A stretch of DNA of 12,040 bases. Source: Arsenophonus sp045399315. Lineage in GTDB: Bacteria > Pseudomonadota > Gammaproteobacteria > Enterobacterales > Enterobacteriaceae. The notes beneath the pieces were generated by a model. That model made no database searches, was not told where the DNA came from, and saw only the letters and a list, made by a program, of their open reading frames with translations. Position 1 is the first letter of the stretch. Each line of letters begins with the position of its first letter. The stretch lies in contig DAYVGO010000045.1 of assembly GCA_045399315.1 (NCBI GenBank), positions 1 through 12,040 on the forward strand, read 5' to 3'. Positions 1-6,938 of the stretch are shown piece by piece. The position numbers and the translations under genes were made by a program.

Positions 1-191
1 AAGTATTGGGCATCCACACTGATTATCGCGCACTCATCCAGTTAGGCGTATATCGTTATGACAAAGACGGTCAGATTGCCGGAGGGGTAACGCAAGCTGA
101 TGTTGATGATAATTTGCAATGTTTAGCACGACGTAATAAATCAAACCATAAATCTGCTGATGCTCCTCCTGATTTGGCGTTGGGAAAATGA
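1..191 (+). pseudogene. ProQ/FinO-domain protein, C-terminal fragment (copy 1)
   Basis: The frame is open from the left edge to a TGA at 189-191 and encodes the second half of a ProQ/FinO-type RNA-chaperone domain. The visible pattern is TDYRALIQLGVYRYDKDG followed by a Gly-x-Val-Thr segment and a basic LARRNK tail, which matches how this family ends (Tyr-rich helix, RYDxxG, G-x-V-T, then a helix). Such proteins bind RNA; plasmid members control conjugation or copy number through antisense RNA. The N-terminal half lies outside the window, so whether this copy is whole cannot be judged. The same sequence occurs inverted at 11632-11792, where the gene is clearly broken. The last codons overlap the start of a WGR-domain reading frame (ATG at 160), which suggests the two genes were once translationally coupled. 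The family assignment comes from motif recognition, not a profile search. Confidence 0.6.
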
Positions 192-214
192 TTTTCGCTG
201 GTATGAAGCGGAAC
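1..214. repeat. Long inverted repeat, left copy
   Basis: This stretch is nearly identical to the reverse complement of 11578-11792. There are scattered substitutions and one small indel near the gene overlap at 150-170. Identity ends abruptly at about 214. The copy begins at the window edge and probably continues to the left. It contains the ProQ/FinO tail and the WGR start. The two copies are inverted and about 11.4 kb apart, so recombination between them would invert the whole heme-partition segment. Confidence 0.85.
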
Positions 215-234
215 TTTGTTTGGAAGCACACTGA
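160..234 (+). pseudogene. WGR-domain protein, N-terminal stub (copy 1)
   Basis: A 24-codon frame starts at the ATG inside the end of the ProQ/FinO gene. It reads MLLLIWRWENDFRWYEAEL and then departs from its relative. The copy at 11401-11626 continues after this point with YDLFGD and RWGG, which are WGR-domain hallmarks. Here identity stops at about 214 and the frame ends at a TGA after a few unrelated residues, so the gene was cut at that junction. WGR domains are nucleic-acid-binding modules (the name comes from a Trp-Gly-Arg motif), known in PARP-type proteins and in small bacterial proteins, some on plasmids. The stub itself cannot be functional. Confidence 0.55.
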
Positions 235-360
235 AAAAAGCCTATCGCTTAAAGAGATTTCAGTACAAAAATATCTCCTCTTCTACAATCCTCTTCGCTA
301 TAGATACCATTCAGTCAATAAAATAGATTTATCGCGTCTAGTCAATTCAAGCTTTGAAGG

Positions 361-454
361 ATTCCCTTACTGCTCGATGCCAGCTTGCTATACGCCCATT
401 TTGGGGGACGGTAAGCCTTAAAGTGGCTTTCGCGGCATCGAGCAGTAAGGGAAT
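361..454. repeat. Structured palindrome with perfect 21-bp arms
   Basis: Positions 361-381 and 434-454 are perfect reverse complements (arms start ATTCCCTTACTGC and end in its complement). The 52 nt between them also fold. The segment AGCTTGC...CGCCC pairs imperfectly with GGGGGACGGTAAGCC around an ATTTT loop, and AAAGTGGCTTT forms a second short hairpin. The whole is therefore a closed outer stem opening into a three-way junction. It sits in the roughly 270-bp stretch between the WGR stub and the methyltransferase remnant, where I see no gene. It could be a small non-autonomous transposable element, a structured RNA or the leftover end of an insertion sequence. I did not find convincing target-site duplications. 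Confidence 0.7.
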
Positions 455-501
455 GGCGACATGGACGTCTCTTGCTGTCACACTAAATAGGGGACACGTG
501 T

Positions 502-1142
502 ATGTCCTAGTTCATACAAGGCGCCAGCCTGAAAGTTATGTCAACTTTTCCTGATTGATAATGCAATCGATTTTATTTTAACCGACCCACCTTATCTGGT
601 CGACTATACCGATCGCTCAGGACGTTCAATTGCCAACGATAGAAATAATTCCTGGTTGTTACCAGCCTGTCAACAAATGTTTCGCGTATTGAAACCCAAC
701 AATTTGATGGTGAGTTTTTACGGCTGGAATCGCGTTGAGAAATTTGTTGATATCTGGAAAAAATCCAGATTCCGTATTGTTGGTCATTTTGTTTTCAAGG
801 AAAACTATGCGTCAAAGACGGTTTTTTGGGCACAGTCACGAAAATGCTTATCTGCTGACTAAAGGTCGTCCAGTGATGCCATTGAAACCGATGAAATATG
901 TACAGTCATAGCACTATAAGGGTAATCTTTATCATCCTACTCAAAAACCCGTTAGTAGTTTACAGCCTCTTATTGAGTCGTTTACCCAACCTCACGCTAT
1001 CGTATTCGATCCGTTTGCTGGTTCTACCTGTATCGCTGTTGCACTATCAGGATGGCGATACATTGGAATTGAGCTTCTTTCTGAATATCACGCGATTGGT
1101 CAACAACGTATCGCTGCTTTACGTACTTGTCGCGTTGCTTAA
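502..1142 (+). pseudogene. Plasmid-type DNA adenine methyltransferase, multiply broken
   Basis: The pieces together match the adenine-specific methyltransferase common on conjugative plasmids and integrative elements. The start, with AGGGGA about 8 nt before the ATG at 502, reads MS-stop-F and then VMSTFPD. The next piece, DNAIDFILTDPPYLVDYTDRSG, carries the catalytic DPPY motif, followed by PACQQMFRVLKPNNLMVSFY. The last piece, YHPTQKPVSSLQPLIESF, leads into the AdoMet-binding DPFAG motif and RYIGIEL. Lesions are a TAG at 508-510, a frameshift near 553-557, a frameshift in the T-run at 822-827, and a TAG at 909-911. In addition DPFAGSGST is shortened to DPFAGST, an apparent six-base in-frame deletion in the cofactor motif. 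No active enzyme can be made. The family usually acts as an orphan methylase without a restriction partner. Recognition is from memory of the family's sequence, and the match is strong along its whole length. Confidence 0.88.
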
Positions 1143-1167
1143 AACCATCACTCAAGAGAAAATTAAA

Positions 1168-1389
1168 ATGAATTATTCCGATCATGAAATACTACGAAAA
1201 GATGTGTTTTTACTCGTAAAGAAAATGGACATGTTTTATCTACAGCTTTTTAAATTTGAGAAGACATATTTCTATGACTCCAACGAACTTACCGAGAATT
1301 TAATGGCGCAACTGATTAAGCCGATAAAAAAACAAGTGCAAGATATTTATAAACAAATGATGGTACTAGATAGTGCTTTTAAAGATTAA
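1168..1389 (+). CDS. Unknown small protein, 73 aa
   Basis: This is an intact frame starting MNYSDHEILRKDVFLLVKK and ending DSAFKD. A purine-rich AAGAGAA lies about 9 nt upstream of the ATG. The protein is rich in Lys, Phe, Met and Leu, looks largely helical and has no signal peptide or clear membrane segment. It begins 26 nt after the end of the broken methyltransferase and on the same strand, so the two may once have been cotranscribed. The frame remains open upstream into the methyltransferase, but that part is only the methyltransferase read out of frame. I do not recognise the family. A helix-rich plasmid accessory protein is the most that can be said; being unbroken among decayed neighbours is its main point of interest. 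Confidence 0.5.
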   Translation: MNYSDHEILRKDVFLLVKKMDMFYLQLFKFEKTYFYDSNELTENLMAQLIKPIKKQVQDIYKQMMVLDSAFKD

Positions 1390-1485
1390 TAAAGCGTGTA
1401 CTGGGCGGTATATCCTCCTATTTACTGCAAACTTATTATGAGAATTTTGGAGTATAATTTACCCAAATAAAGCTTGATTGCGTAA

Positions 1486-1749
1486 TTAATTATCTTTGCT
1501 GATTTTATTTCTCTTAAGATAGGCAAAGTTAATGATTGATGCTTTTCTTTTTTTCCTTTTGCGCAGTTTTATAACTGGAATATTATTGTTATAAATAAAC
1601 GTAATAGGTGCGCCATTTTCATTTCTAATTTCAATTTTATCAAAATTAATATCTTCATCATGAAAATAAAGATTAACACCAGAGAGAAATTCAATTTCAT
1701 AAAATTGTAATTCATCTATGGTATCACAAATTACGTGTTTAAGGCTTTT
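1486..1749 (-). pseudogene. Open stretch behind the lytic transglycosylase, possibly its C-terminal tail
   Basis: After the TAA at 1752-1750 the same frame stays open for about 87 codons to a TAA at 1488-1486. It reads KSLKHVICDTIDELQFYEIEF early on and ends in a very basic tail (RKRKKRK). There is no start codon close to the TAA. Either this is the original C-terminal part of the transglycosylase cut off by one more nonsense mutation, or it is a separate small gene that lost its start. Adding it would make the transglycosylase about 245 residues, a plausible size for VirB1-type proteins. I do not recognise the sequence itself. Confidence 0.35.
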
Positions 1750-2221
1750 TTATTCCAATGCCCCGTAAATTTTATTCTCATTCATTCTTCCAGCTTTTAT
1801 TTTATGATAATGTTGATAAATTTTTTTCGCATAGAGGTAACGATTTTTAATCGTTGAGTTGATATTACTCATTCCTGCGTTATACATTCCAACGGCTAAC
1901 CAATGCTTACCTTAGATGGCAAAGTTACGATTTAAGATCATTGCACCAATATAAATATTCAAGTAGGGATTGTTTACTAAATCATTTTCCGATAATGCGG
2001 GGTATTAATTTTTAATTGATTTAAATGTTTTGGTATTAATCTGTATAATACCTAAATCCAATGAGCTGTCTTTATTTTTGTTTTTTGCTTCAGGATTAAA
2101 CTTTGATTCTTGCTATGCAATGGCTCTTAAATAATCGGTAATAGAATACTGCTTTATCAAAACAATCGGTGATAGCTACTTTTGATATAACAAGACAAAA
2201 TAGCAGTATTAAATTTTTCAT
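1750..2221 (-). pseudogene. VirB1-like lytic transglycosylase of a conjugation system, broken
   Basis: The minus-strand frame begins with a signal peptide, MKNLILLFCLVISKVAITDC, then FDKA, as in the periplasmic enzymes that open peptidoglycan for type IV secretion channels. After a frameshift near 2140-2160 the core follows: the catalytic Glu in QESKFNPEAKNKNKDSS, then LDLGIIQINTKTF, YIGAMILNRNFA and WLAVGMYNAG. These are the classic goose-lysozyme-fold motifs of Slt/VirB1 proteins. Stop codons interrupt it at 2115-2113 (a TAG directly before the catalytic QE, where this family often has Trp), 2007-2005 and 1914-1912. The enzyme therefore cannot be produced. Together with the methyltransferase remnant it points to a formerly conjugative plasmid. 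Confidence 0.85.
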
Positions 2222-2769
2222 CTTCACTACCATACTCTTTCTTTGATGATGAGTGTGAAGGGACTATTTTTAGTTTCTTGTGCTTCCCAAAACATTTTTT
2301 TAAATAAGAACAATTCGGCATATTGTCGCCCCCATAAAGCAAAAATATTTTTCCGTGCTGTTCCAATAATGATTTTCAATTTTACCTAACTAAATCAGCC
2401 TCTTCTATCACTAGTTTATACACACCACTTGCAAAATGAATTTTGCTGAATTTTTTATTTAAATTTAGTATATTATATATGGTTGTTTTATGAACTACAA
2501 AATTAATTAATATAAAATAATTTTTAAAAAAGTTATAACTATTTATTTAATAATATATATGTTTTAAAAAATAAAAAAACTAAAATAAAGTTTATAATAA
2601 GCTTTAACTAATTTAATATCAATTTTTTATAGTTCAAAATGTTATAAAATTCAAAATTTTCCACAATAAATAGTTTTAACTTAATTTAAGTATAACTAAT
2701 ATTAGTTTACTATTATAGTTTATAATATGCAATTAAATATAAGGTTAAGTCATTATTTTCGAGGATAAA
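2222..2769. other. Very AT-rich gene-free stretch
   Basis: No credible gene is seen across about 550 bases, and A+T is visibly extreme from about 2450 to 2760. Two short items stand out. One is a near-perfect palindrome, GCAAAATGAATTTTGC, at 2431-2446 (7-bp arms around GA), which could be an operator. The other is TTTTCCACA at 2657-2665, one base from the DnaA-box consensus TTATCCACA. There are no iterons and no replication gene nearby, so an origin is only a weak possibility. A TATAAT at 2721-2726 could serve the gene at 2770, but no good -35 box is spaced from it. Confidence 0.4.
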
Positions 2770-3167
2770 ATGAAAGGCGAAAAAATCACCCTGTATTGTT
2801 AAAAATCCCTTTTACTATTATGGATTTTATCGATGATAATGGTCGATGAAAAATTAAAAGATGGTGAAAATAAATCAACGGAAAATCGGACTGCTGTTGC
2901 ATTAGAAATACTAAAAATAGGCGTCAGAGTTTTAAAGAAAAAAATGAACAAAATGGCAATAAAGATATTACCCTAGATGAAAAGCTTGCTTTAATTGCGG
3001 CTGCTGTTCTTAAATCAGAATTAAAGCTCGATTCTATGTTTTAGTTTGCTCATAAGCGGCCATAGGATATTGACGGTAACATGATTAAAGCGTTTGTTTA
3101 TCAAGCCGTGAAAGAAAGAATTAATGGGGTTAATTATAAAATTAGTCATTTTTTTAGAAAAAAATAA
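2770..3167 (+). pseudogene. Unknown small protein, broken by stops and a frameshift
   Basis: A GAGGA ribosome-binding site lies 5 nt before the ATG at 2770, so this was once a translated gene. The frame reads MKGEKITLYC, then a TAA, then a hydrophobic segment (KSLLLLWILSMIMV) and ENRTAVALEILKIG. After a frameshift near 2925-2935 it continues as DITLDEKLALIAAAVLKSEL, with two TAG codons about 3040-3066. It ends with MIKAFVYQAVKERINGVNYK and a TAA at 3165-3167. An N-terminal hydrophobic segment followed by a helical domain suggests a small secreted or inner-membrane-anchored protein. I do not recognise the family. Its place beside a VirB1-type remnant suggests a conjugation accessory gene, but that is inference from position only. 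Confidence 0.5.
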
Positions 3168-3213
3168 GATAATGTTTTTTATTTAACATTGAAATGCTCC
3201 TAGATTTTAGGGG
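3155..3213 (-). terminator. Possible terminator of the hmu operon
   Basis: Downstream of hmuV on the minus strand there are two small hairpins in tandem. The first is CCCCTA/TAGGAG (3213-3208 with 3202-3197, one G-T pair, 5-nt loop). The second is AATGTT/AACATT (3190-3185 with 3176-3171), followed by a T-rich run down to about 3152. Both stems are short, so the call is weak. It lies between the convergent hmuV and the broken gene at 2770-3167, where a shared terminator would be expected. Confidence 0.3.
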
Positions 3214-3230
3214 TACGTATTACCAATATC

Positions 3231-4022
3231 TTAATAGTGTAAATAAACGTGTGGCGAGGCATTTTGAGGGTGCTGACTGACGCCCAAATCTGCTTGATAA
3301 CAATGCGTTAAATTATTAGTGGTGAGGACGTCAGTAGGAGTTCCTTTTGCGACGAGTTTGCCTTCTTGAATCAAATATACTTTATCCGCATACAGCGCAG
3401 TGAGGTTGAGGTCATGTAAAATACAGCAAACACCTAATGGTCTTTCTCGGGTCAGTTGATGCAACAAGCGTAAACTGTGTTGTTGATGATATAGGTCGAG
3501 TGCGGATGTCGGTTCATCAAGAAATAAACAGGCGGGTCTAGCGCTAGGTTGCCATATTTGTGCTAACACTCGGGCCAATTGTACACGCTGCTGTTCTCCC
3601 CCGGAGAGTTGCCTGTAATCACGTTGGCGTAGTAACTGACAACTGGTCTGTGATAAAGCCTCTTCAATTGCTTCTTGTTTGTTCTCCGTACCATGAGGTG
3701 TTCGTCCCATTGCCACCACATCTTCAACGGTAAAAGCAAATTGCAGGTGGCTGTGTTGTTTTATCACTGCGCGTTTTTTAGCTAAATCATTATTATCCCA
3801 CTGTGTAAGTAAGCGTCCTTCGATAAGACACTCTCCTTGGGTAGGATTTACATAACCGGTTAGCAATTTCAAAAGACTCGATTTACCTGCGCCATTCGGA
3901 CCAATAATGACAACCATTTCATTTTGTTGAATTGATAGGCTGATATCATCAATTAATGTTTTATTCTTAATGTGATAAGACAAATTGTGCGCTTCGAATA
4001 AAGTGGATTGATTACTTTCCAT
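3231..4022 (-). CDS. hmuV: Heme ABC transporter ATP-binding protein HmuV
   Basis: This is the ATPase of the inner-membrane heme importer; it drives the HmuU permease in the cytoplasm. The 263-residue protein has every expected element. Walker A is GPNGAGKSS at 41-49, the Q-loop Gln is at about 89 and the signature LSGGEQQ is at 139-145. Walker B is CLFLDEP at 165-171, followed by TSALD, and the switch His is in ILHDLN at about 203. The length is normal for the HmuV/FecE-type subfamily. The ATG at 4022 lies 4 nt after the hmuU stop, so translation is probably coupled. It is the last gene of the operon. No truncation or missing motif is seen. The name follows both sequence type and operon context. 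Confidence 0.95.
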   Translation of the reverse strand: MESNQSTLFEAHNLSYHIKNKTLIDDISLSIQQNEMVVIIGPNGAGKSSLLKLLTGYVNPTQGECLIEGRLLTQWDNNDLAKKRAVIKQHSHLQFAFTVEDVVAMGRTPHGTENKQEAIEEALSQTSCQLLRQRDYRQLSGGEQQRVQLARVLAQIWQPSARPACLFLDEPTSALDLYHQQHSLRLLHQLTRERPLGVCCILHDLNLTALYADKVYLIQEGKLVAKGTPTDVLTTNNLTHCYQADLGVSQHPQNASPHVYLHY

Positions 4023-4026
4023 CGGA

Positions 4027-5028
4027 TTAGATCTTCCCAGCCGGTTGAAGTAGAATCAACCATAAAAAGTAAGGTCCACCAATAAGGCCGGTGAGTAAGC
4101 CAACTGGAACTTCAGCTGGAACCACCATGATACGGGCAAGTGTGTCGGCAAATAACAACAGTGCAGCCCCTGCAATTGCTGAACCTGGAATTAACCAGCG
4201 GTGGTCTGCACAGATTGTCATGCGAATTAAATGTGGCACAACTAACCCTATAAAGCCAATAACACCACTCATGGCGACAGCGCAGCCAATTAACAGGGCA
4301 TTAAGAAACAATAAAATGAACTTAGCCCGTTCAACATTCAAGCCAAGGTAGTGTGCGTCTTCATCCCCTAATTGTAGGATATTCAATGTATTACCTTGCC
4401 ATAAGCAGATAACACTAATCGGTATAATGATCGTAGCGGCAATGCTTAGTGAGGTCCATTCGATATTACCGAGAGTTCCCATCATCCACAAGCTAAAAGT
4501 ACGCAATTGTTGATCATTACTGATATAGCTGAGTACGCCGATAAATGACATACAGAGTGCATTAATGGCGATCCCTGCAAGAAGCAAGCGTGCTAAGTTA
4601 CCGTTAGATGCTCGATTTAAGCCAAAAATAATCAAAGAAACCACTAAGCTTCCAACAAATGCGGCGCTAATGTGTCCATAACTTTGTAAGACTGTGGGTA
4701 ATGAAAAGGAAAAAACAATAAAAGTGGCAACGCAAAGGGCTGCACCACTACTAATACCCAGTAAACTCGGGTCAGCAAGCGGATTTTGGAACAACCCTTG
4801 CATGATAGCGCCTGAAACAGCTAGTGCGAGACCAACTAAAATGGCGAGTAAAATACGGGGTAGGCGAATATTAAGCCAAATCTGCCAGTCTGGATCTGTG
4901 GTAGGCTTCTGCCACAGAGTTTTAAAAGACAGGGGTAATGCCCCTACATTTGACGCAACTAATATAATGACGCAAAGCACAAACAACAGTACAGTGATAA
5001 TTGATAAAGGGTGCTTAAGACGACTCAT
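4027..5028 (-). CDS. hmuU: Heme ABC transporter permease HmuU
   Basis: The 333-residue protein is an inner-membrane permease of the FecCD (BtuC-like) family; it works as a dimer with HmuV and receives heme from HmuT. It is almost entirely made of hydrophobic helices, about ten. The family landmarks are present: SGAIMQGLFQNPLADPSLLG at about 72-91, GDEDAHYLGLNVER at about 221-234 before the ATPase-contacting region, and SGVIGFIGLVVPHLIRM at about 254-270. Its length agrees with known HmuU proteins. The ATG overlaps the hmuT stop by 4 nt (ATGA arrangement), a typical sign of translational coupling within the hmuTUV unit. No defects are seen. Confidence 0.95.
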   Translation of the reverse strand: MSRLKHPLSIITVLLFVLCVIILVASNVGALPLSFKTLWQKPTTDPDWQIWLNIRLPRILLAILVGLALAVSGAIMQGLFQNPLADPSLLGISSGAALCVATFIVFSFSLPTVLQSYGHISAAFVGSLVVSLIIFGLNRASNGNLARLLLAGIAINALCMSFIGVLSYISNDQQLRTFSLWMMGTLGNIEWTSLSIAATIIIPISVICLWQGNTLNILQLGDEDAHYLGLNVERAKFILLFLNALLIGCAVAMSGVIGFIGLVVPHLIRMTICADHRWLIPGSAIAGAALLLFADTLARIMVVPAEVPVGLLTGLIGGPYFLWLILLQPAGKI

Positions 5029-5846
5029 TTTGATTTTTCTAACGCCTTTCTCAGTTGCTGCATCACTTTTGGGGTACCTAAACTAAAACTAAGCATTCCC
5101 ACATCATTCACAATAAACAAAGCCTTATTTTTTCCAGCAGGTGTCATGGAAAGCCCCGGTAATTTCCAGACATTATCAATTCCACCGAGTGACTTAACCC
5201 CTTCTTCCGTCAACACAAGTAAATCCGGTTGGCTGGAAATAAGCCCTTCTTGCGATAAGGGGTGATAACTTTTGAAATTAGCCATGGCATTTTTTGCACC
5301 TGTGGCGGTAATTATGCTATCTGCCGCTGTATGTTGACCTGCTGCCAGTGGTTGAATACCGCCATAACTCATGATAAATAACACTTTCTTATTGATAGGA
5401 GTGCTATCCACTTTGGCAAGTTCTTGACTGAATTGCTCAACCAATTGCTGCCCTTGCTGCGTTTTTCCCACTGCGTTGGCCACTGTGGTGATTTTTTCAG
5501 GAATGGCTTCTAAGGCAGGTCGACCTGTCACTTTGATGACTTTGACACCACTTTTTTTTATCTGTAACAATGCCGTAGAAGGTTTTGCCAACTCACTAGC
5601 AAGCACAATAGTAGGGTACATGGATAATAAACCTTCAGCATTCAACATTCTCATATAACCAATATCAGGCAATGAAGTTGCTTGAACAGGGTGAAGGCTG
5701 GTGCTATCACGAGCAACAAGTTGCTCCTGAGCACCAAGTTCATACACAATTTCAGTCACATCACCTCCAAGGGTAATAATTCGTTCAGCAGAGTATGTAG
5801 TTAATGACGTCATCAGCGTCGCTATCATTATAATCCATTGTTTCAT
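5025..5846 (-). CDS. hmuT: Periplasmic heme-binding protein HmuT
   Basis: This is the periplasmic solute-binding component that takes heme from HmuR and delivers it to HmuUV. The 273-residue precursor starts with a signal peptide, MKQWIIMIATLMTSLTTYSA, cleaved about residue 20. The rest has the two-lobe class III binding-protein layout. The N-lobe opens with RIITLGGDVTEIVYELGA and a long central helix follows (about 115-145). The C-lobe contains GGIQPLAAGQHTAADSII and ends in a helix. Tyr64 in GYMRMLNAEG sits where related heme-binding proteins have their Tyr heme ligand, and His172 is a second candidate. I have not aligned these residues to a structure. The gene starts 17 nt after hmuS and overlaps hmuU by 4 nt. 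Confidence 0.95.
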   Translation of the reverse strand: MKQWIIMIATLMTSLTTYSAERIITLGGDVTEIVYELGAQEQLVARDSTSLHPVQATSLPDIGYMRMLNAEGLLSMYPTIVLASELAKPSTALLQIKKSGVKVIKVTGRPALEAIPEKITTVANAVGKTQQGQQLVEQFSQELAKVDSTPINKKVLFIMSYGGIQPLAAGQHTAADSIITATGAKNAMANFKSYHPLSQEGLISSQPDLLVLTEEGVKSLGGIDNVWKLPGLSMTPAGKNKALFIVNDVGMLSFSLGTPKVMQQLRKALEKSK

Positions 5847-5863
5847 AGTTATTTATCTGATAA

Positions 5864-6913
5864 TTAGATGTGTGGCAGCGCCATTACTTGATCGCGCCAT
5901 TGTTCTTGTTCTGGTGTACCTTCAGTGCGTTGACCATACATTTGTACAATTTGATTGCCGTCTTTATCAAACACTTCAAGGCTGGTCACAAAGCCATCTT
6001 GAGTAGGTTTACGTGTGACCCAACACTCTGCAATACCCTTTTTTATCATGTACAGCCTGAAATCAGGGTTAAGAATATTAATCCATTTAAGATCATCGAG
6101 TTTGCTTTGATAATGCATTATGCTCTTTATTTTCCCAGTAAAAATCTGCACGCAACCACGGTTACCAACAAAAATCATGATTTCGTTTTGATCATTAAAC
6201 GCGGTATTCACTAATTGATAAAATGAATCGGTAGGAACTTTCCATGCAAGGTCGTCACTTACGGCGTTGAATACTTGCTGGCGGCTTAAGTTGTTTTTCT
6301 TTAGAAAAATGAAAAACTGATGAACATCAGTCATATTGCGCCATTCTTGCTCCAGTTGCTGTTTGAACTCATCATTAATTGGTTGAAAAGCAAACGTCTG
6401 TGCAGCTTCCAGTTTTAAGGGTGGATTATCATTAGTCGCATATTTTTTAATCAATGTATTCCACGCACCTATATCGGTTTCATCCGTGGTATAAACTTTA
6501 TGTAATGTATCGCCTTGTTTATCAAAGAATTGAATACTATGACTTTCACAATTTTGGGCTTCTTCAGTGAGGACAAATATCGAGTCCCAGTGAGAGAAAA
6601 ACATACGTAAGTCGAGTGCACGCGGGTTGAGGATTAAACCACCATGATTGCTAAATTTGGTATTCTCATAGCGCCCCAATTGTTCATGAACGACATATTC
6701 GTTACTTGTAATGGCTTTGACTAGCCCAACAGTCGCTAATTCTGTTAGTAGCCTTGGCGGATCAACATTGAGGCGTGTGACTTTGTCATAACCAACACGG
6801 CAATGAAGTAGTTCCGCTTCTGAAACATTTAGGTAAGCTGCTAGATTACGAGCGTCCTTTGCTTTTTTTTCTGTTCTTGTTTGTTGGTAACACTCGAAAT
6901 GTGTTGAATTCAT
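5864..6913 (-). CDS. hmuS: Cytoplasmic heme-binding/degrading protein HmuS
   Basis: This cytoplasmic protein of the HemS/HmuS/ChuS family receives imported heme; members have been described as heme carriers and as heme-degrading enzymes. The 349-residue protein shows the family's internal duplication. The first half has YVVHEQLGRYENTKF and GGLILNPRALDLR, and the second half has FVGNRGCVQIFTGKI and WVTRKPTQDGFVTSLEVFD. His198 in MTDVHQFF corresponds to the axial heme ligand of HemS-type proteins (position from memory). Near the C-terminus QMYGQRTEGTPEQ.QWRD is typical. The length matches Yersinia HmuS (about 345). The gene starts 25 nt after the hmuR stop with GGAAAT upstream of its ATG, and belongs to the same operon. 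Confidence 0.95.
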   Translation of the reverse strand: MNSTHFECYQQTRTEKKAKDARNLAAYLNVSEAELLHCRVGYDKVTRLNVDPPRLLTELATVGLVKAITSNEYVVHEQLGRYENTKFSNHGGLILNPRALDLRMFFSHWDSIFVLTEEAQNCESHSIQFFDKQGDTLHKVYTTDETDIGAWNTLIKKYATNDNPPLKLEAAQTFAFQPINDEFKQQLEQEWRNMTDVHQFFIFLKKNNLSRQQVFNAVSDDLAWKVPTDSFYQLVNTAFNDQNEIMIFVGNRGCVQIFTGKIKSIMHYQSKLDDLKWINILNPDFRLYMIKKGIAECWVTRKPTQDGFVTSLEVFDKDGNQIVQMYGQRTEGTPEQEQWRDQVMALPHI

Positions 6914-6938
6914 GTTTATTTCCTTAATTTTATGTTAA

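Noticed and set aside
361..454. Integron attC site or ERIC repeat
   Set aside because: Size and palindromy are suggestive, but the attC core ends (RYYYAAC/GTTRRRY) and the ERIC consensus are absent.
898..1167. Upstream extension of the 73-aa gene
   Set aside because: This part is the methyltransferase C-terminus read in another frame; the clear methyltransferase motifs are in the neighbouring frame.
1400..1430. Strong AGGAGG on the minus strand near 1414
   Set aside because: No start codon follows at a usable distance, so no gene can be attached to it.
2157..2366. Minus-strand frame of 69 codons upstream of and overlapping the lytic transglycosylase start
   Set aside because: It runs into the transglycosylase signal peptide in another frame, has no recognisable family pattern and no good ribosome-binding site; probably chance.
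4091..5265. Plus-strand frames opposite hmuU and hmuT
   Set aside because: They are shadows of intact, well-recognised minus-strand genes and have no family features.
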